Assembly: GCA_000721375.1 (NCBI GenBank)
Contig: JOGW01000017.1
Coordinates: 95,500 to 159,499, forward strand
Direction of reading: 5' to 3'
DNA from: Streptomyces sp. NRRL B-3428
Lineage (GTDB): Bacteria; Actinomycetota; Actinomycetes; Streptomycetales; Streptomycetaceae
DNA: 64,000 nt
Positions 41,786-49,518 of this stretch are shown piece after piece. Made by a program: the position numbers and the translations under genes. Numbering within the stretch: the first letter of the stretch is position 1; the number at the start of each line of letters is the position of its first letter. Under the pieces are notes generated by a model that was not told the origin of the DNA, searched no databases, and worked only from the letters and a program-made list of their open reading frames with translations.

Positions 41786-42954
41786 AGCGCACCCCCGACC
41801 AGCCCCCGAAGCCGCTCCCAGCCCTGGTCGTAGGCGAACGCCCGCTCACCCCACCGCAGCGCCGGGACGGTCCGCACAAGCCCCGTCCGGTCCCGCTCAA
41901 GCACATGTACCTCGGCGATCCGGCGCCGCCCGCCCCCGTCCCGTACGAGATGCAGCACCACCGACAACGCGGCCGCCAACTGGCTGTGCAGCGCCGCCCG
42001 GTCCAGCCCCGCCGCCGTACCGAGCGCTTCGAGACGCGCGGGGACATCGGCGGCCGCATTGGCGTGGACCGTCCCGCAGCCCGCATGCCCGGTGTTGAGC
42101 GCGGCCAGCAGATGCACGACCTCCGCCCCGCGCACCTCACCCACCACGAGCCGGTCGGGTCGCATCCGCAGCGCCTGGCGCACCAGGTCCTCGAGCGTGA
42201 CCCGTCCCGCGCCCTCCTGGTTCGCCACCCGGCATTCCAGCCGTACGACATGAGGGTGCTCGGGCCTCAACTCGGCCGAATCCTCGGCCAGTACGATCCG
42301 CTCGCCCGGTCCGGACAGGCCGAGCAGCGCACTGAGCAGTGTGGTCTTGCCGGACCCGGTACCACCGCTGATCAGGAACGACGCCCGCGCCTCGATCAAA
42401 GCCCGCAGCACCCGGTCACCACCCGGCGGCACCGTCCCCGCCGCGGCCAGCTCGCCCAGCGAGAAGGCCCTGGACCGCACCACCCGCAGCGACAGGCAGG
42501 TCGACCCGACGGCGACCGGCGGCAGCACGGCGTGCAGCCGGGTGCCGTCCGGCAGTCGTGCGTCCACCCAGGGCCTGGCGTCGTCAAGGCGGCGCCCGGC
42601 CACCGCGGCGAGCCGCTGCGCGAGCTGCCGTACAGCCCTGGCATCGGGGAAGGTCACGGCGGTGAGCTCAAGTCCGCTCCCGCGGTCCACCCACACACGG
42701 TCCGGCGCCGACACCAGCACATCCGTCACCAGGGGATCCGCGAGGAGCGGCTCCAACGGTCCCGCACCCACCAGCTCCGAGCGCAACTCGCCGACGACTC
42801 CGAGCAGTTCACTGTCGCCCAACACCTTGCCCTGGGCCCGCAGCGCCTGCGCCACCCGCGCCGGAGTCGCCTCCGCCCCGGACTCCGCCAGCCACTGCCG
42901 CACCCCGTCGAGCAGCACCCCTTGCCGCGCACCGTCAAGCAGCACCCCGCTCAT
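41782..42954 (-). CDS. TadA/CpaF-family secretion ATPase
   Basis: 390 residues from ATG 42954, overlapping the ssd stop (ATGA). The N-terminal domain includes LEPLLADPLVTDVLVSAPDR. The ATPase has Walker A ISGGTGSGKTTLLSALLGL (about residues 198-216), the Asp box IVLAEDSAEL, Walker B RPDRLVVGEVRGAEV, and the His box TGHAGCGTVHAN. It hydrolyses ATP to drive pilin insertion in the Tad pilus. The upstream extension of the frame to 43386 is a shadow of the ssd gene. Confidence 0.93.
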   Translation of the reverse strand: MSGVLLDGARQGVLLDGVRQWLAESGAEATPARVAQALRAQGKVLGDSELLGVVGELRSELVGAGPLEPLLADPLVTDVLVSAPDRVWVDRGSGLELTAVTFPDARAVRQLAQRLAAVAGRRLDDARPWVDARLPDGTRLHAVLPPVAVGSTCLSLRVVRSRAFSLGELAAAGTVPPGGDRVLRALIEARASFLISGGTGSGKTTLLSALLGLSGPGERIVLAEDSAELRPEHPHVVRLECRVANQEGAGRVTLEDLVRQALRMRPDRLVVGEVRGAEVVHLLAALNTGHAGCGTVHANAAADVPARLEALGTAAGLDRAALHSQLAAALSVVLHLVRDGGGRRRIAEVHVLERDRTGLVRTVPALRWGERAFAYDQGWERLRGLVGGAL

Positions 42955-44033
42955 GACGCACCCTCCACGGGCACGCGCTCCCAGAAGGCCGCGCAGAAAC
43001 GCGAAAGCGGCTCCCGTACATCCGAGGCAGGGATGCGGCCGGTCAACACACCCGCGTCCACGGGCAGTTCTCCGGCCAGCGGCAGATCGAGCATCCGCGC
43101 CATCTCCTCGGCGCCGAAACCCGACGTGAAGGGGCCACGGACGACCGTACGAAGATCGCGCAGCACCATCCGTACGACCGATGACACCCGCTCGGCCGCG
43201 GCCAGCGCCCGGAGCTCCGCCGGCACCACGAGAAGGCCGAGATCCAGCTGTCCCAACGCCTCGGCCACGCCCTCGTCGACGCGCCGCGGCAGATCGACGA
43301 CGACCACACCGCCTCGTCTGCGCGCCGCCGCGAGCACCGCACGCATGGCCTCGGGCGGGATCGTCAGCATGTCCCCGCGATCCCAACTGAGCACCCGCAA
43401 CGAGTTGAGCTCGGGCAGCGACTCCTCCAGCGCCGCACTCCCCAGCCGCCCCTTCGACTGCGCGAAGGCCGGCCAGCGCAGCCCTTGAGCCGACTCACCT
43501 CCGAGCAGCACATCGAGTCCGCCGCCCAACGGATCACCGTCGACCAGCATCGTGCGCCGCCCCGCCCGCGCTGCGGACACGGCCAACGCGCAGGCCAGCG
43601 TGGACGCACCCGCCCCGCCACGGCCGCCGATCACCCCGATGGTCAGCGCGGGGCGCCCCACGCCCTCGACGACATCGGCGATCCGGTCGACGATCCACTG
43701 CTCGGCATCCGGCAGTCGCAGCACATGATCGGCACCGATCTCCACGGCCCGCTGCCACACCCGTGGATCGTCCTGATCCCGGCCGACCAGACATACACCT
43801 CGCCTGCGGGTCGCCCTGCGCACGCTGTGCGCCGCGTCGTCCCCCACCAGTACAAGGGGGGCGTCCTCCCAGCTGTCTCTTCGCTCGGGCACCCCGTGAT
43901 GCACCTCCGCCCGCGCCCCGGCCGCGGCGCACAGCCGCAACAGATCGTCGAGCAGCTCCGCATCCTCCGTCACGATCAGCGGTCCGCGCCGCGTCTCCCC
44001 GGCCGACCGCCCTTCCACGATGGCTCCCGCCAT
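42951..44033 (-). CDS. CpaE/Ssd-like septum-site-determining P-loop protein
   Basis: 360 residues from ATG 44033 with AGAGGG upstream. An N-terminal receiver-like domain (about 15-115, PLIVTEDAELLDDLLRLCAA) lacks a phosphoacceptor pattern. A MinD/ParA ATPase domain follows, with the deviant Walker A GGRGGAGASTLACALA (about residues 130-145), where the usual Lys is missing, and VVVDLPRR as Walker B. CpaE-type proteins place Tad pili at the pole; the mycobacterial orthologue Ssd (Rv3660c) inhibits septation. First gene of the operon. Its upstream spacer holds three DnaA-box-like sites and, further away, the 6C RNA, both on the same strand. Confidence 0.88.
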   Translation of the reverse strand: MAGAIVEGRSAGETRRGPLIVTEDAELLDDLLRLCAAAGARAEVHHGVPERRDSWEDAPLVLVGDDAAHSVRRATRRRGVCLVGRDQDDPRVWQRAVEIGADHVLRLPDAEQWIVDRIADVVEGVGRPALTIGVIGGRGGAGASTLACALAVSAARAGRRTMLVDGDPLGGGLDVLLGGESAQGLRWPAFAQSKGRLGSAALEESLPELNSLRVLSWDRGDMLTIPPEAMRAVLAAARRRGGVVVVDLPRRVDEGVAEALGQLDLGLLVVPAELRALAAAERVSSVVRMVLRDLRTVVRGPFTSGFGAEEMARMLDLPLAGELPVDAGVLTGRIPASDVREPLSRFCAAFWERVPVEGAS

Positions 44034-44231
44034 GACCCCACCCTCTCGCTGAACGCCTTGAGCACCACGAGCGCCTTTGGAGCACCCTGAGCGCCTTCGA
44101 ACATCCGACGTCGAACGTCCGTGAACGCTGCGAACGATGCGAATGGCATCTCCATCGCGGCATGGAAGGCGCACGGCGCCCGACCGCGAAGTCCGCAAGC
44201 AGGAATCACGATGAGCGGAGCCGGGAAATCA

Positions 44232-44278
44232 TGTGGATCTTGGTCGATATCTGTGGACAACCGAAGCGCTGTGAATAA
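44232..44278. promoter_or_regulatory. Cluster of DnaA-box-like sites upstream of the Tad operon
   Basis: On the reverse strand TTGTCCACA (complement of 44252-44260) equals the Streptomyces DnaA-box consensus, and TTATTCACA (44270-44278) equals the E. coli form. A weaker ATCCACA ends at 44232. Sites are 18-20 bases apart, in the 5' region of the ssd-tad operon. Confidence 0.5.
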
Positions 44279-44414
44279 CTCCCGCACCCAAACGGGTGAG
44301 TTCTCCGCGACTTCCGGAGCGCAGCGCAACCACTACGCACCGTGACGAGTCTCAGGGTGCGGAGGAAGGCGCCGGCTGGGCGCAGGAGGGGATGTCCGGG
44401 CCCGGAGAGGCCAA

Positions 44415-44525
44415 GAAAAAAGGCCCGAACCGGGCCCGGACATGCGACGACCCCCGCCGGGGGGGAGAGCGGGGGTCGTCCCCACGGTCCGACTCGGGGG
44501 GGGAGGAGCCAGACCGGGTTAGCAC
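44415..44525 (-). ncRNA. 6C RNA (two hairpins with C-rich loops) and its terminator
   Basis: On the reverse strand, three hairpins in a row. The first has a 10-bp stem GGTCTGGCTC/GAGTCGGACC (44486-44515) and a loop with eight C residues. The second has a 12-bp perfect stem GACGACCCCCGC/GCGGGGGTCGTC (44446-44480) with seven C residues in the loop. The third, GGCCCG-GTT-CGGGCC (44422-44436), is followed by TTTTTT, an intrinsic terminator. Two hairpins each with six or more loop cytosines define the actinobacterial 6C RNA family. In M. tuberculosis 6C (B11) sits between Rv3660c and Rv3661, the orthologues of the genes on either side here. The 5' end is not fixed. Confidence 0.88.
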
Positions 44526-44616
44526 GGTCGCGAACGATCCGTGACTTCCATGGTGTACCCGAGAGCCTTCTCAGGCAAACCCACGCGCCCCAGCTTACGC
44601 CGAATGGTGGGCGCCT

Positions 44617-45450
44617 ATGCTCGACCACGTGGAAACCCACTCGCTGCCCCGCACAGCCGCCTTCTTCGACTTGGACAAGACCGTCATTGCCAAGTCGAGC
44701 ACGCTCACGTTCAGCAAGTCGTTCTACCAAGGCGGCCTGATCAACCGCCGAGCGGTGCTGAGGACTGCGTACACACAGTTCATCTTCCTCGCGGGCGGCG
44801 CCGACCACGACCAGATGGAGCGCATGCGCGAGTACCTCTCCGCGCTGTGCAAGGGCTGGAACCAGCAGCAGGTCAAGGAGATCGTCGCCGAGACCCTGCA
44901 CGATCTGATCGACCCGATCATTTACGACGAGGCCGCATCCCTCATCGAGGAGCACCACCTCGCGGGGCGCGACGTCGTGATCGTCTCCACCTCGGGCGCG
45001 GAGGTTGTCGAGCCGATCGGTGAACTGCTCGGCGCGGACCGTGTGGTGGCCACCCGCATGGTGGTCGGCGAGGACGGCTGCTTCACCGGGGAGATCGAGT
45101 ACTACGCGTACGGGCCGACGAAGGCCGAGGCCGTACGTCAGCTGGCCGTCTCCGAGGGTTACGACCTGGAGCGCTGCTACGCGTACAGCGACTCGGCCAC
45201 CGATCTGCCGATGCTCGAATCGGTGGGCCACCCCTATGCGGTCAACCCCGACCGCACCCTGCGCCGCGAGGCGCTGACCCGGGACTGGCCGATTCTCGAC
45301 TTCAACCGCCCGGTCCGGCTCAAGCAGCGCGTACGCAAGCTGCCGGTCCCGCCCCGGCCCGCGCTCGTCGCGGCCGCGGCGGTGGGTGCGGCGGCGGCCA
45401 CGGCGGGGCTGGTCTGGTACGCGAGCAAGCGCCGGGCGCTCGCGACTTAA
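44617..45450 (+). CDS. HAD-IB family hydrolase with C-terminal membrane helix
   Basis: 277 residues. Motif I FFDLDKTVIAKSS (DxDxT, about residues 17-29), motif II VIVSTSG, the Lys in GPTKAEAVRQL and motif IV YAYSDSATDLPML make up a complete SerB-like phosphatase active site. A C-terminal Ala-rich helix (about 250-270, ALVAAAAVGAAAATAGLVWYA) followed by basic residues could tether it to the membrane. It corresponds to M. tuberculosis Rv3661 by order. The phosphorylated substrate is unknown. ATG 44617; the start five codons later is another option. It is flanked by the 6C RNA and a second probable ncRNA. Confidence 0.9.
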   Translation: MLDHVETHSLPRTAAFFDLDKTVIAKSSTLTFSKSFYQGGLINRRAVLRTAYTQFIFLAGGADHDQMERMREYLSALCKGWNQQQVKEIVAETLHDLIDPIIYDEAASLIEEHHLAGRDVVIVSTSGAEVVEPIGELLGADRVVATRMVVGEDGCFTGEIEYYAYGPTKAEAVRQLAVSEGYDLERCYAYSDSATDLPMLESVGHPYAVNPDRTLRREALTRDWPILDFNRPVRLKQRVRKLPVPPRPALVAAAAVGAAAATAGLVWYASKRRALAT

Positions 45451-45517
45451 GCGCGGGCGTAACCCTCCCGCCCGGGGGGCCACCGGCCCGTTCAACGGTA
45501 TCGCCGCCCACTGACAA

Positions 45518-45609
45518 CACCCGCCGACCTGCGCGCTTTTCACCTGCCGACCTGCGCGCTCCTCACCTGCCGACCTGCCCGCTCCCCACCCGCTGACCTG
45601 CGTGCTCTT
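45518..45609. repeat. 23-bp tandem repeat, four copies
   Basis: Units at 45518, 45541, 45564 and 45587, each of the form CACCTGCCGACCTGCGCGCT plus three variable bases. The array stands between the HAD gene and the probable Ms1/6S-like RNA and ends about 40 bases before an AT-rich promoter-like stretch. Confidence 0.9.
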
Positions 45610-45659
45610 CCCCCAGCACATCAACGCCCGTTTCGCACCTGTTTGAACCCAAAAGTAAA

Positions 45660-45955
45660 GAACTGCGCGCAGGGGTTCCGCTTCCTCCGCGACAGGAGTA
45701 CAAAGGATTCAACGGCCCGCGAGACCAAGGACATCCGAGAGGATCACCTTTAACGCAACCAAGGCCCCACGGACCGAGCATGGAAGCCACAGCACCCACG
45801 CGACGTCGACCCGTCGATTACGGGCCAGCCGCACCAGGCAACGGGCAAAGTTCCCCGACCTGATGGGCAAATATCGAGGACGCTTGGTAACTGGGCGGAC
45901 ATGCCAGCGGCGGTACCACTACTGGTACCGCCGCAACCCTGTTCAGGGACTTTTT
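45660..45955 (+). ncRNA. Probable Ms1/6S-like RNA (RNA polymerase-binding)
   Basis: About 500 bases without a gene hold a structured forward-strand element. Long-range pairing of ACCAAG...CGA (45724-45738) with TCG...CTTGGT (45874-45888) is centred on an apical hairpin CCCGT-CGATT-ACGGG (45810-45824), giving the rod shape of 6S-type RNAs. It ends in a perfect 12-bp hairpin GCGGCGGTACCA/TGGTACCGCCGC (45907-45934), then CCCTG-TT-CAGGG and ACTTTTT (45937-45955). In mycobacteria Ms1 lies between the same two genes (Rv3661 and Rv3662c orthologues), and S. coelicolor scr3559 comes from this locus as I recall. The 5' end (AT-rich AAAAGTAAAG at 45651) is a guess. Confidence 0.65.
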
Positions 45956-45982
45956 CCGATACGCGGAGCAGGGCCGCAGAAG

Positions 45983-46795
45983 CTAGGCAGCCCCGCGCTG
46001 CAGCGCCTCACAGACGGCCGTCGACTCCCGTACCCCCAGCTCAACCGCCTTGGCGCAGTGCGCGATCCAGGCCGCGACGCCTTCCGGCGTACCGGATACG
46101 TAGCCCTCAAGAGCCGCCACATACGCGGCCCGCCCCAGCTCCGCATGGCCCACCTCGGCCGGGCAGATCGACTTCGGGTCGAGGCCGCTGCCGATCAGGA
46201 CGATTCGCTCCGCCGCCCGCGCGACCAGACCGTTGTGCGCACCGAAGGGACGCAGAGCAAGCAGCTCGCCGTGCACCACGGACGCCGTGACGATCGCCGG
46301 CGCCGAGCCGCCCGCGATGATCAGCCCCGAAAGGCCCTCCAGACGTCCGGCCACCTCGTCAGCTTCCGGCAGTGGCAGTTCGATGAGCGGCTCGTCGACC
46401 GGCTCGCCCTTCTGGCGCGGCCGACCCACCGTGTCGTCCTGCACACCCGAGGCCACCAGGTGCAGCCGGGCAAGGACCCGCAGCGGCGACTGGCGCCAGA
46501 TGGACAGGAGTTGACCGGCCTCGGCGGTCAGCCGCAGCGCCGCGCCGACCGTGCGCGCCTCGTCGTCACCGCTGAAGTCGCTGCGGCGGCGCACCTCTTC
46601 GAGGTTCCAGTCCGCGCCGGCGAGCGCGGCCGAACCGCGCGAGCCGCGCAGTGCCGCCTCCGAGGTGACCGCGTGGCTGCGCCTGCGCATGACCCTGTGC
46701 CCGTAGACCCGGTCCACGGCCTTGCGTACGGAGGCGACGGATTCAGCCACGGTGGGCAGCTCGCCGAGGGTGGCGAGCGGATCGGCAGTACTCAT
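45983..46795 (-). CDS. Fic-like protein with degenerate motif, Rv3662c position
   Basis: 270 residues from ATG 46795; the frame upstream to 46873 overlaps the divergent promoter. The C-terminal half contains VVHGELLALRPFGAHNGLVARAAERIVL, which resembles the Fic motif HPFxxGNGR. The first His is Arg, and the final GNGR is HNGLVAR, so AMP-transfer chemistry is unlikely as written. The N-terminal half is helical (SVRKAVDRVYGHRVMRRRS). Annotated relatives are called oxidoreductases without evidence. Divergent from the CooC-like ATPase gene; its 3' end is 28 bases from the Ms1-like RNA terminator. Confidence 0.75.
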   Translation of the reverse strand: MSTADPLATLGELPTVAESVASVRKAVDRVYGHRVMRRRSHAVTSEAALRGSRGSAALAGADWNLEEVRRRSDFSGDDEARTVGAALRLTAEAGQLLSIWRQSPLRVLARLHLVASGVQDDTVGRPRQKGEPVDEPLIELPLPEADEVAGRLEGLSGLIIAGGSAPAIVTASVVHGELLALRPFGAHNGLVARAAERIVLIGSGLDPKSICPAEVGHAELGRAAYVAALEGYVSGTPEGVAAWIAHCAKAVELGVRESTAVCEALQRGAA

Positions 46796-46896
46796 GAGTA
46801 AGACAGTACGCAGCAAAGCCGCCCGCCCCACGAAGGAGTGGTCTTCTTCACGCGAGGCCGATGCGCAGTGCATTCATCCCACTACGCTTGGTGAAC

Positions 46897-47880
46897 ATGA
46901 AAATTGCTTTCGTCGGGAAGGGCGGCAGCGGCAAGACCACGCTGTCCTCTCTCTTCATCCGCCACCTCGCCTCCACCGGCGCCCCGGTCATCGCCGTCGA
47001 CGCGGACATCAACCAGCATCTGGGCGCGGCGCTCGGGCTCGACGAGGACGAGGCCGCCGCGCTGCCCGCGATGGGGGCGCAGCTGCCGCTCATCAAGGAC
47101 TATCTGCGCGGCAGCAACCCGCGGATCGCCTCGGCCGAGACGATGATCAAGACGACCCCGCCCGGCGAGGGCTCACGGCTGCTTCGGATCCGGGAGGAGA
47201 ACCCGGTCTTCGAAAAGTGCGCCCGCGAGCTGGAACTCGACGGCGGCGCAGTCCGTTTGATGGTCACAGGGCCTTTCACCGAATCCGATCTCGGCGTCGC
47301 CTGCTACCACTCGAAGGTCGGGGCGGTGGAGCTCTGTCTGAACCATCTCGTCGACGCCCGCGACGAGTTCCTGGTCGTCGACATGACCGCCGGCTCCGAC
47401 TCCTTCGCCTCCGGCATGTTCACCCGCTTCGACATGACCTTCCTAATCGCGGAGCCCACCCGCAAGGGCATCTCGGTCTACCGCCAGTACAAGGAGTACG
47501 CCCGCGACTTCGACGTCGCCCTCAAGGTCGTGGGCAACAAGGTGCAGGGGCAGGACGACATCGATTTCCTGCGGGAGGAGGTCGGCGACGACCTGTTGGT
47601 GACGGTGGGGCACTCGGACTGGGTGCGTGCGATGGAGAAGGGCCGGCCGCCCCGGTTCGAGCTCCTCGAAGCGGCCAACCGGGCCGCCCTGGAGACCATG
47701 CGCACGGTCGCCGACGCAGCCTACGAGCGCCGGGACTGGGAGCGGTACATGCGGCAGATGGTGCACTTCCACGTCAAGAACGCGGCGAGTTGGGGCAATG
47801 CGAAGGCCGGGGCCGACCTGGCTGAGCAGGTCGACCCCGGCTTCGTACTGGATGAGCGTGCCGCCCTGTCAGTGAGCTGA
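46897..47880 (+). CDS. CooC/MinD-like P-loop ATPase
   Basis: 327 residues. Deviant Walker A FVGKGGSGKTTLSSLFIRHL (residues 5-24) with the signature first Lys, switch I VDADINQHLG, and Walker B-like FLVVDMTAGSDSFASGMF. IAEPTRKGISVYRQYKEYAR and VGNKVQGQDD are typical of the CooC/nickel-insertion group. Such ATPases load metals or regulate partner enzymes; no CO dehydrogenase or nickel enzyme gene is adjacent, so the client is unknown. ATG 46897 is preferred because the P-loop must follow at once. It is divergent from the Fic-like gene. Confidence 0.87.
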   Translation: MKIAFVGKGGSGKTTLSSLFIRHLASTGAPVIAVDADINQHLGAALGLDEDEAAALPAMGAQLPLIKDYLRGSNPRIASAETMIKTTPPGEGSRLLRIREENPVFEKCARELELDGGAVRLMVTGPFTESDLGVACYHSKVGAVELCLNHLVDARDEFLVVDMTAGSDSFASGMFTRFDMTFLIAEPTRKGISVYRQYKEYARDFDVALKVVGNKVQGQDDIDFLREEVGDDLLVTVGHSDWVRAMEKGRPPRFELLEAANRAALETMRTVADAAYERRDWERYMRQMVHFHVKNAASWGNAKAGADLAEQVDPGFVLDERAALSVS

Positions 47881-47905
47881 GCAGAGCCGCCGGTCGCTCA
47901 GGCCG

Positions 47906-49216
47906 TCAGTGACCGTCCCCGTGCTCCCGCGCCGGCTTCGCCGCCGGCGCGCCCGGCACGCCCTTCGGCGCCGGGGCGGGCTGCTGTCCGGACAGCAGCG
48001 CCGCCCAGCCCTGCGCCGGGGCCTGGCCGACCTTCAGGGTCTGCATCTGCGCCAGGACCTTCGGGTCCTGTGCGTCGAGCCAGTCGGCCAGCTGCCGGAA
48101 GGAGACACAGCGGACGTCGCGCTTGGTGCAGACGCGCTCGATCGTCTCCTCGATGGCGCGCATGTACGTGCCGCCGTTCCAGGACTCGAAGTGGTTGCCG
48201 ATGATCAGCGGTGCGCGGTTGCCGTTGTACGCGCGGTCGAAGCCCGCGAGCAGGCCGTCTCGCATCTGGTCGCCCCAGTACTCGTGCATGGCCGGGTCAC
48301 CCTGGGACGTCGTGCCCGACTGGTTGACCATGAAGTTGTAGTCCATGGTCAGCGTCTCGAACTTGCGGCCCGGCACCGGCACCAGCTGCATCGACAGATC
48401 CCACAGGCCCTGCTTCTTCTTGGGCCAGATCTGGTCGTTGACGCCGCTGGTGTCATAGCGGAAGCCGAGTTCGCGGGCCGCGCGCATGAAGTTCTTCTGC
48501 CCTTCCAGGCAGGGCGTGCGGGCGCCGATCAGCTCCTTGTCGTAGTCGAACGGGAGCGCTGCGGACTTCGTGTCGCCGCTGTTGGTGCGCCAGTTCTTCA
48601 CGAAGGACTTGGCCTCCGCGATCTCGTGCTTCCACTCCTCGACCGACCACTCGCCGACACCGCCGCCCTTGCCGCAGAAGTGTCCGTTGAAGTGGGTGCC
48701 GACCTCGTTGCCCTCGAGCCAGGCGCCGCGCAACTGCTCCACGGTGTCCTTGATCCCCTTGGCGTCGCCGAAGCCGATGTCCGAGCGGCCCGCCGCGTGC
48801 TGGGGCGGCTCGTACAACTCCTTCTTGTCCTCCGGCAGCAGATACACGCCGCTGAGGAAGTACGTCATGGTCGCGTTGTTGGCCTTGGCGACCTTGCGGA
48901 AGTGCGAGAAGAGCTGCTGGCTGTCCTCGCCGGCGCCGTCCCAGGAGAAGACCACGAACTGCGGGGGCTGCTGGCCCGGTGCGAGGCGCTCGGGTCTGGC
49001 GAGATGCGGCTGGCTTCCGGTGTACGCGGTCGAGCCGTCGCCGATCAGACGGTTCACGCTGCCCGGGGCGGGGGCCTGCGGGGGGTTCTGCTGCGCGCCG
49101 GCCATGCCCTTCTTCTTGACGCCTGCGCCGGTCTCGCCGCTCGAGCAGCCGGCCAGCGCCACGGCGAGTGCCGTGGTCGCGGCCAGGCCCGCGGCGAGCC
49201 TCTTGGTGGCGGCCAT
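47906..49216 (-). CDS. Secreted polysaccharide-deacetylase-like lipoprotein
   Basis: 436 residues from ATG 49216. Signal peptide RLAAGLAATTALAVALAGC with lipobox LAGC. After a Pro/Gln linker, a deacetylase-type barrel begins with FVVFSWDGAGEDSQQLFSHF (motif 1 Asp), then EGNEVGTHFNGHFCG with the HxxxH metal ligands, and DYDKELIGARTPCLEGQKNF (motif 3-like, R-x-P). Layout resembles the chitin-deacetylase branch of carbohydrate esterase family 4. The C-terminus is Pro/Ala-rich. The substrate, cell-wall glycan or chitin, is not shown. Convergent with the CooC-like gene, 25 bases apart. Confidence 0.85.
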   Translation of the reverse strand: MAATKRLAAGLAATTALAVALAGCSSGETGAGVKKKGMAGAQQNPPQAPAPGSVNRLIGDGSTAYTGSQPHLARPERLAPGQQPPQFVVFSWDGAGEDSQQLFSHFRKVAKANNATMTYFLSGVYLLPEDKKELYEPPQHAAGRSDIGFGDAKGIKDTVEQLRGAWLEGNEVGTHFNGHFCGKGGGVGEWSVEEWKHEIAEAKSFVKNWRTNSGDTKSAALPFDYDKELIGARTPCLEGQKNFMRAARELGFRYDTSGVNDQIWPKKKQGLWDLSMQLVPVPGRKFETLTMDYNFMVNQSGTTSQGDPAMHEYWGDQMRDGLLAGFDRAYNGNRAPLIIGNHFESWNGGTYMRAIEETIERVCTKRDVRCVSFRQLADWLDAQDPKVLAQMQTLKVGQAPAQGWAALLSGQQPAPAPKGVPGAPAAKPAREHGDGH

Positions 49217-49320
49217 GCGCCCACCTACTTCCTTCGGATCTCGGGTGGTCGGGGGTTGGGGCGCGGCCAACGTCGCATGCAAAAGACCTTGAATTGATAT
49301 GACAAGCCGATGAATCTCCC

Positions 49321-49342
49321 CATTCACTCGCTGGGGTGAATG
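49321..49342. promoter_or_regulatory. Inverted repeat in the deacetylase/SulP divergent spacer
   Basis: CATTCAC (49321-49327) and GTGAATG (49336-49342) form a perfect 7-bp dyad with an 8-base spacer in an AT-rich 302-base intergenic region, a plausible operator for either divergent gene. Nothing else identifiable was seen in that region. Confidence 0.4.
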
Positions 49343-49518
49343 ATTACCCCATTTGCCCCGATAATCCCGCCCTGCTCTTTACTCTCCATTACGATCCGTT
49401 TACCGACAGTTGATAAATCCCGCCGCTGTACGCCGTGACCCACGGCCGCGCCCACCCCCCGATCCATGGCACCGGGGGATTCCGAGCGACCGCGTAGCCC
49501 CGGAGGAGACGGGAAACC

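Noticed and set aside
44232..44278. Replication origin
   Set aside because: Only three DnaA-like boxes and no dnaA, dnaN or rnpA/rpmH genes; a chromosomal oriC in Streptomyces has many more boxes.
45518..45609. CRISPR-like array
   Set aside because: The 23-bp units are directly adjacent with no unique spacers, and no cas genes are present.
44206..45624. A 472-codon reverse frame over the HAD gene and 6C RNA
   Set aside because: It runs through the 6C hairpins and the HAD gene, and has no recognisable domain.
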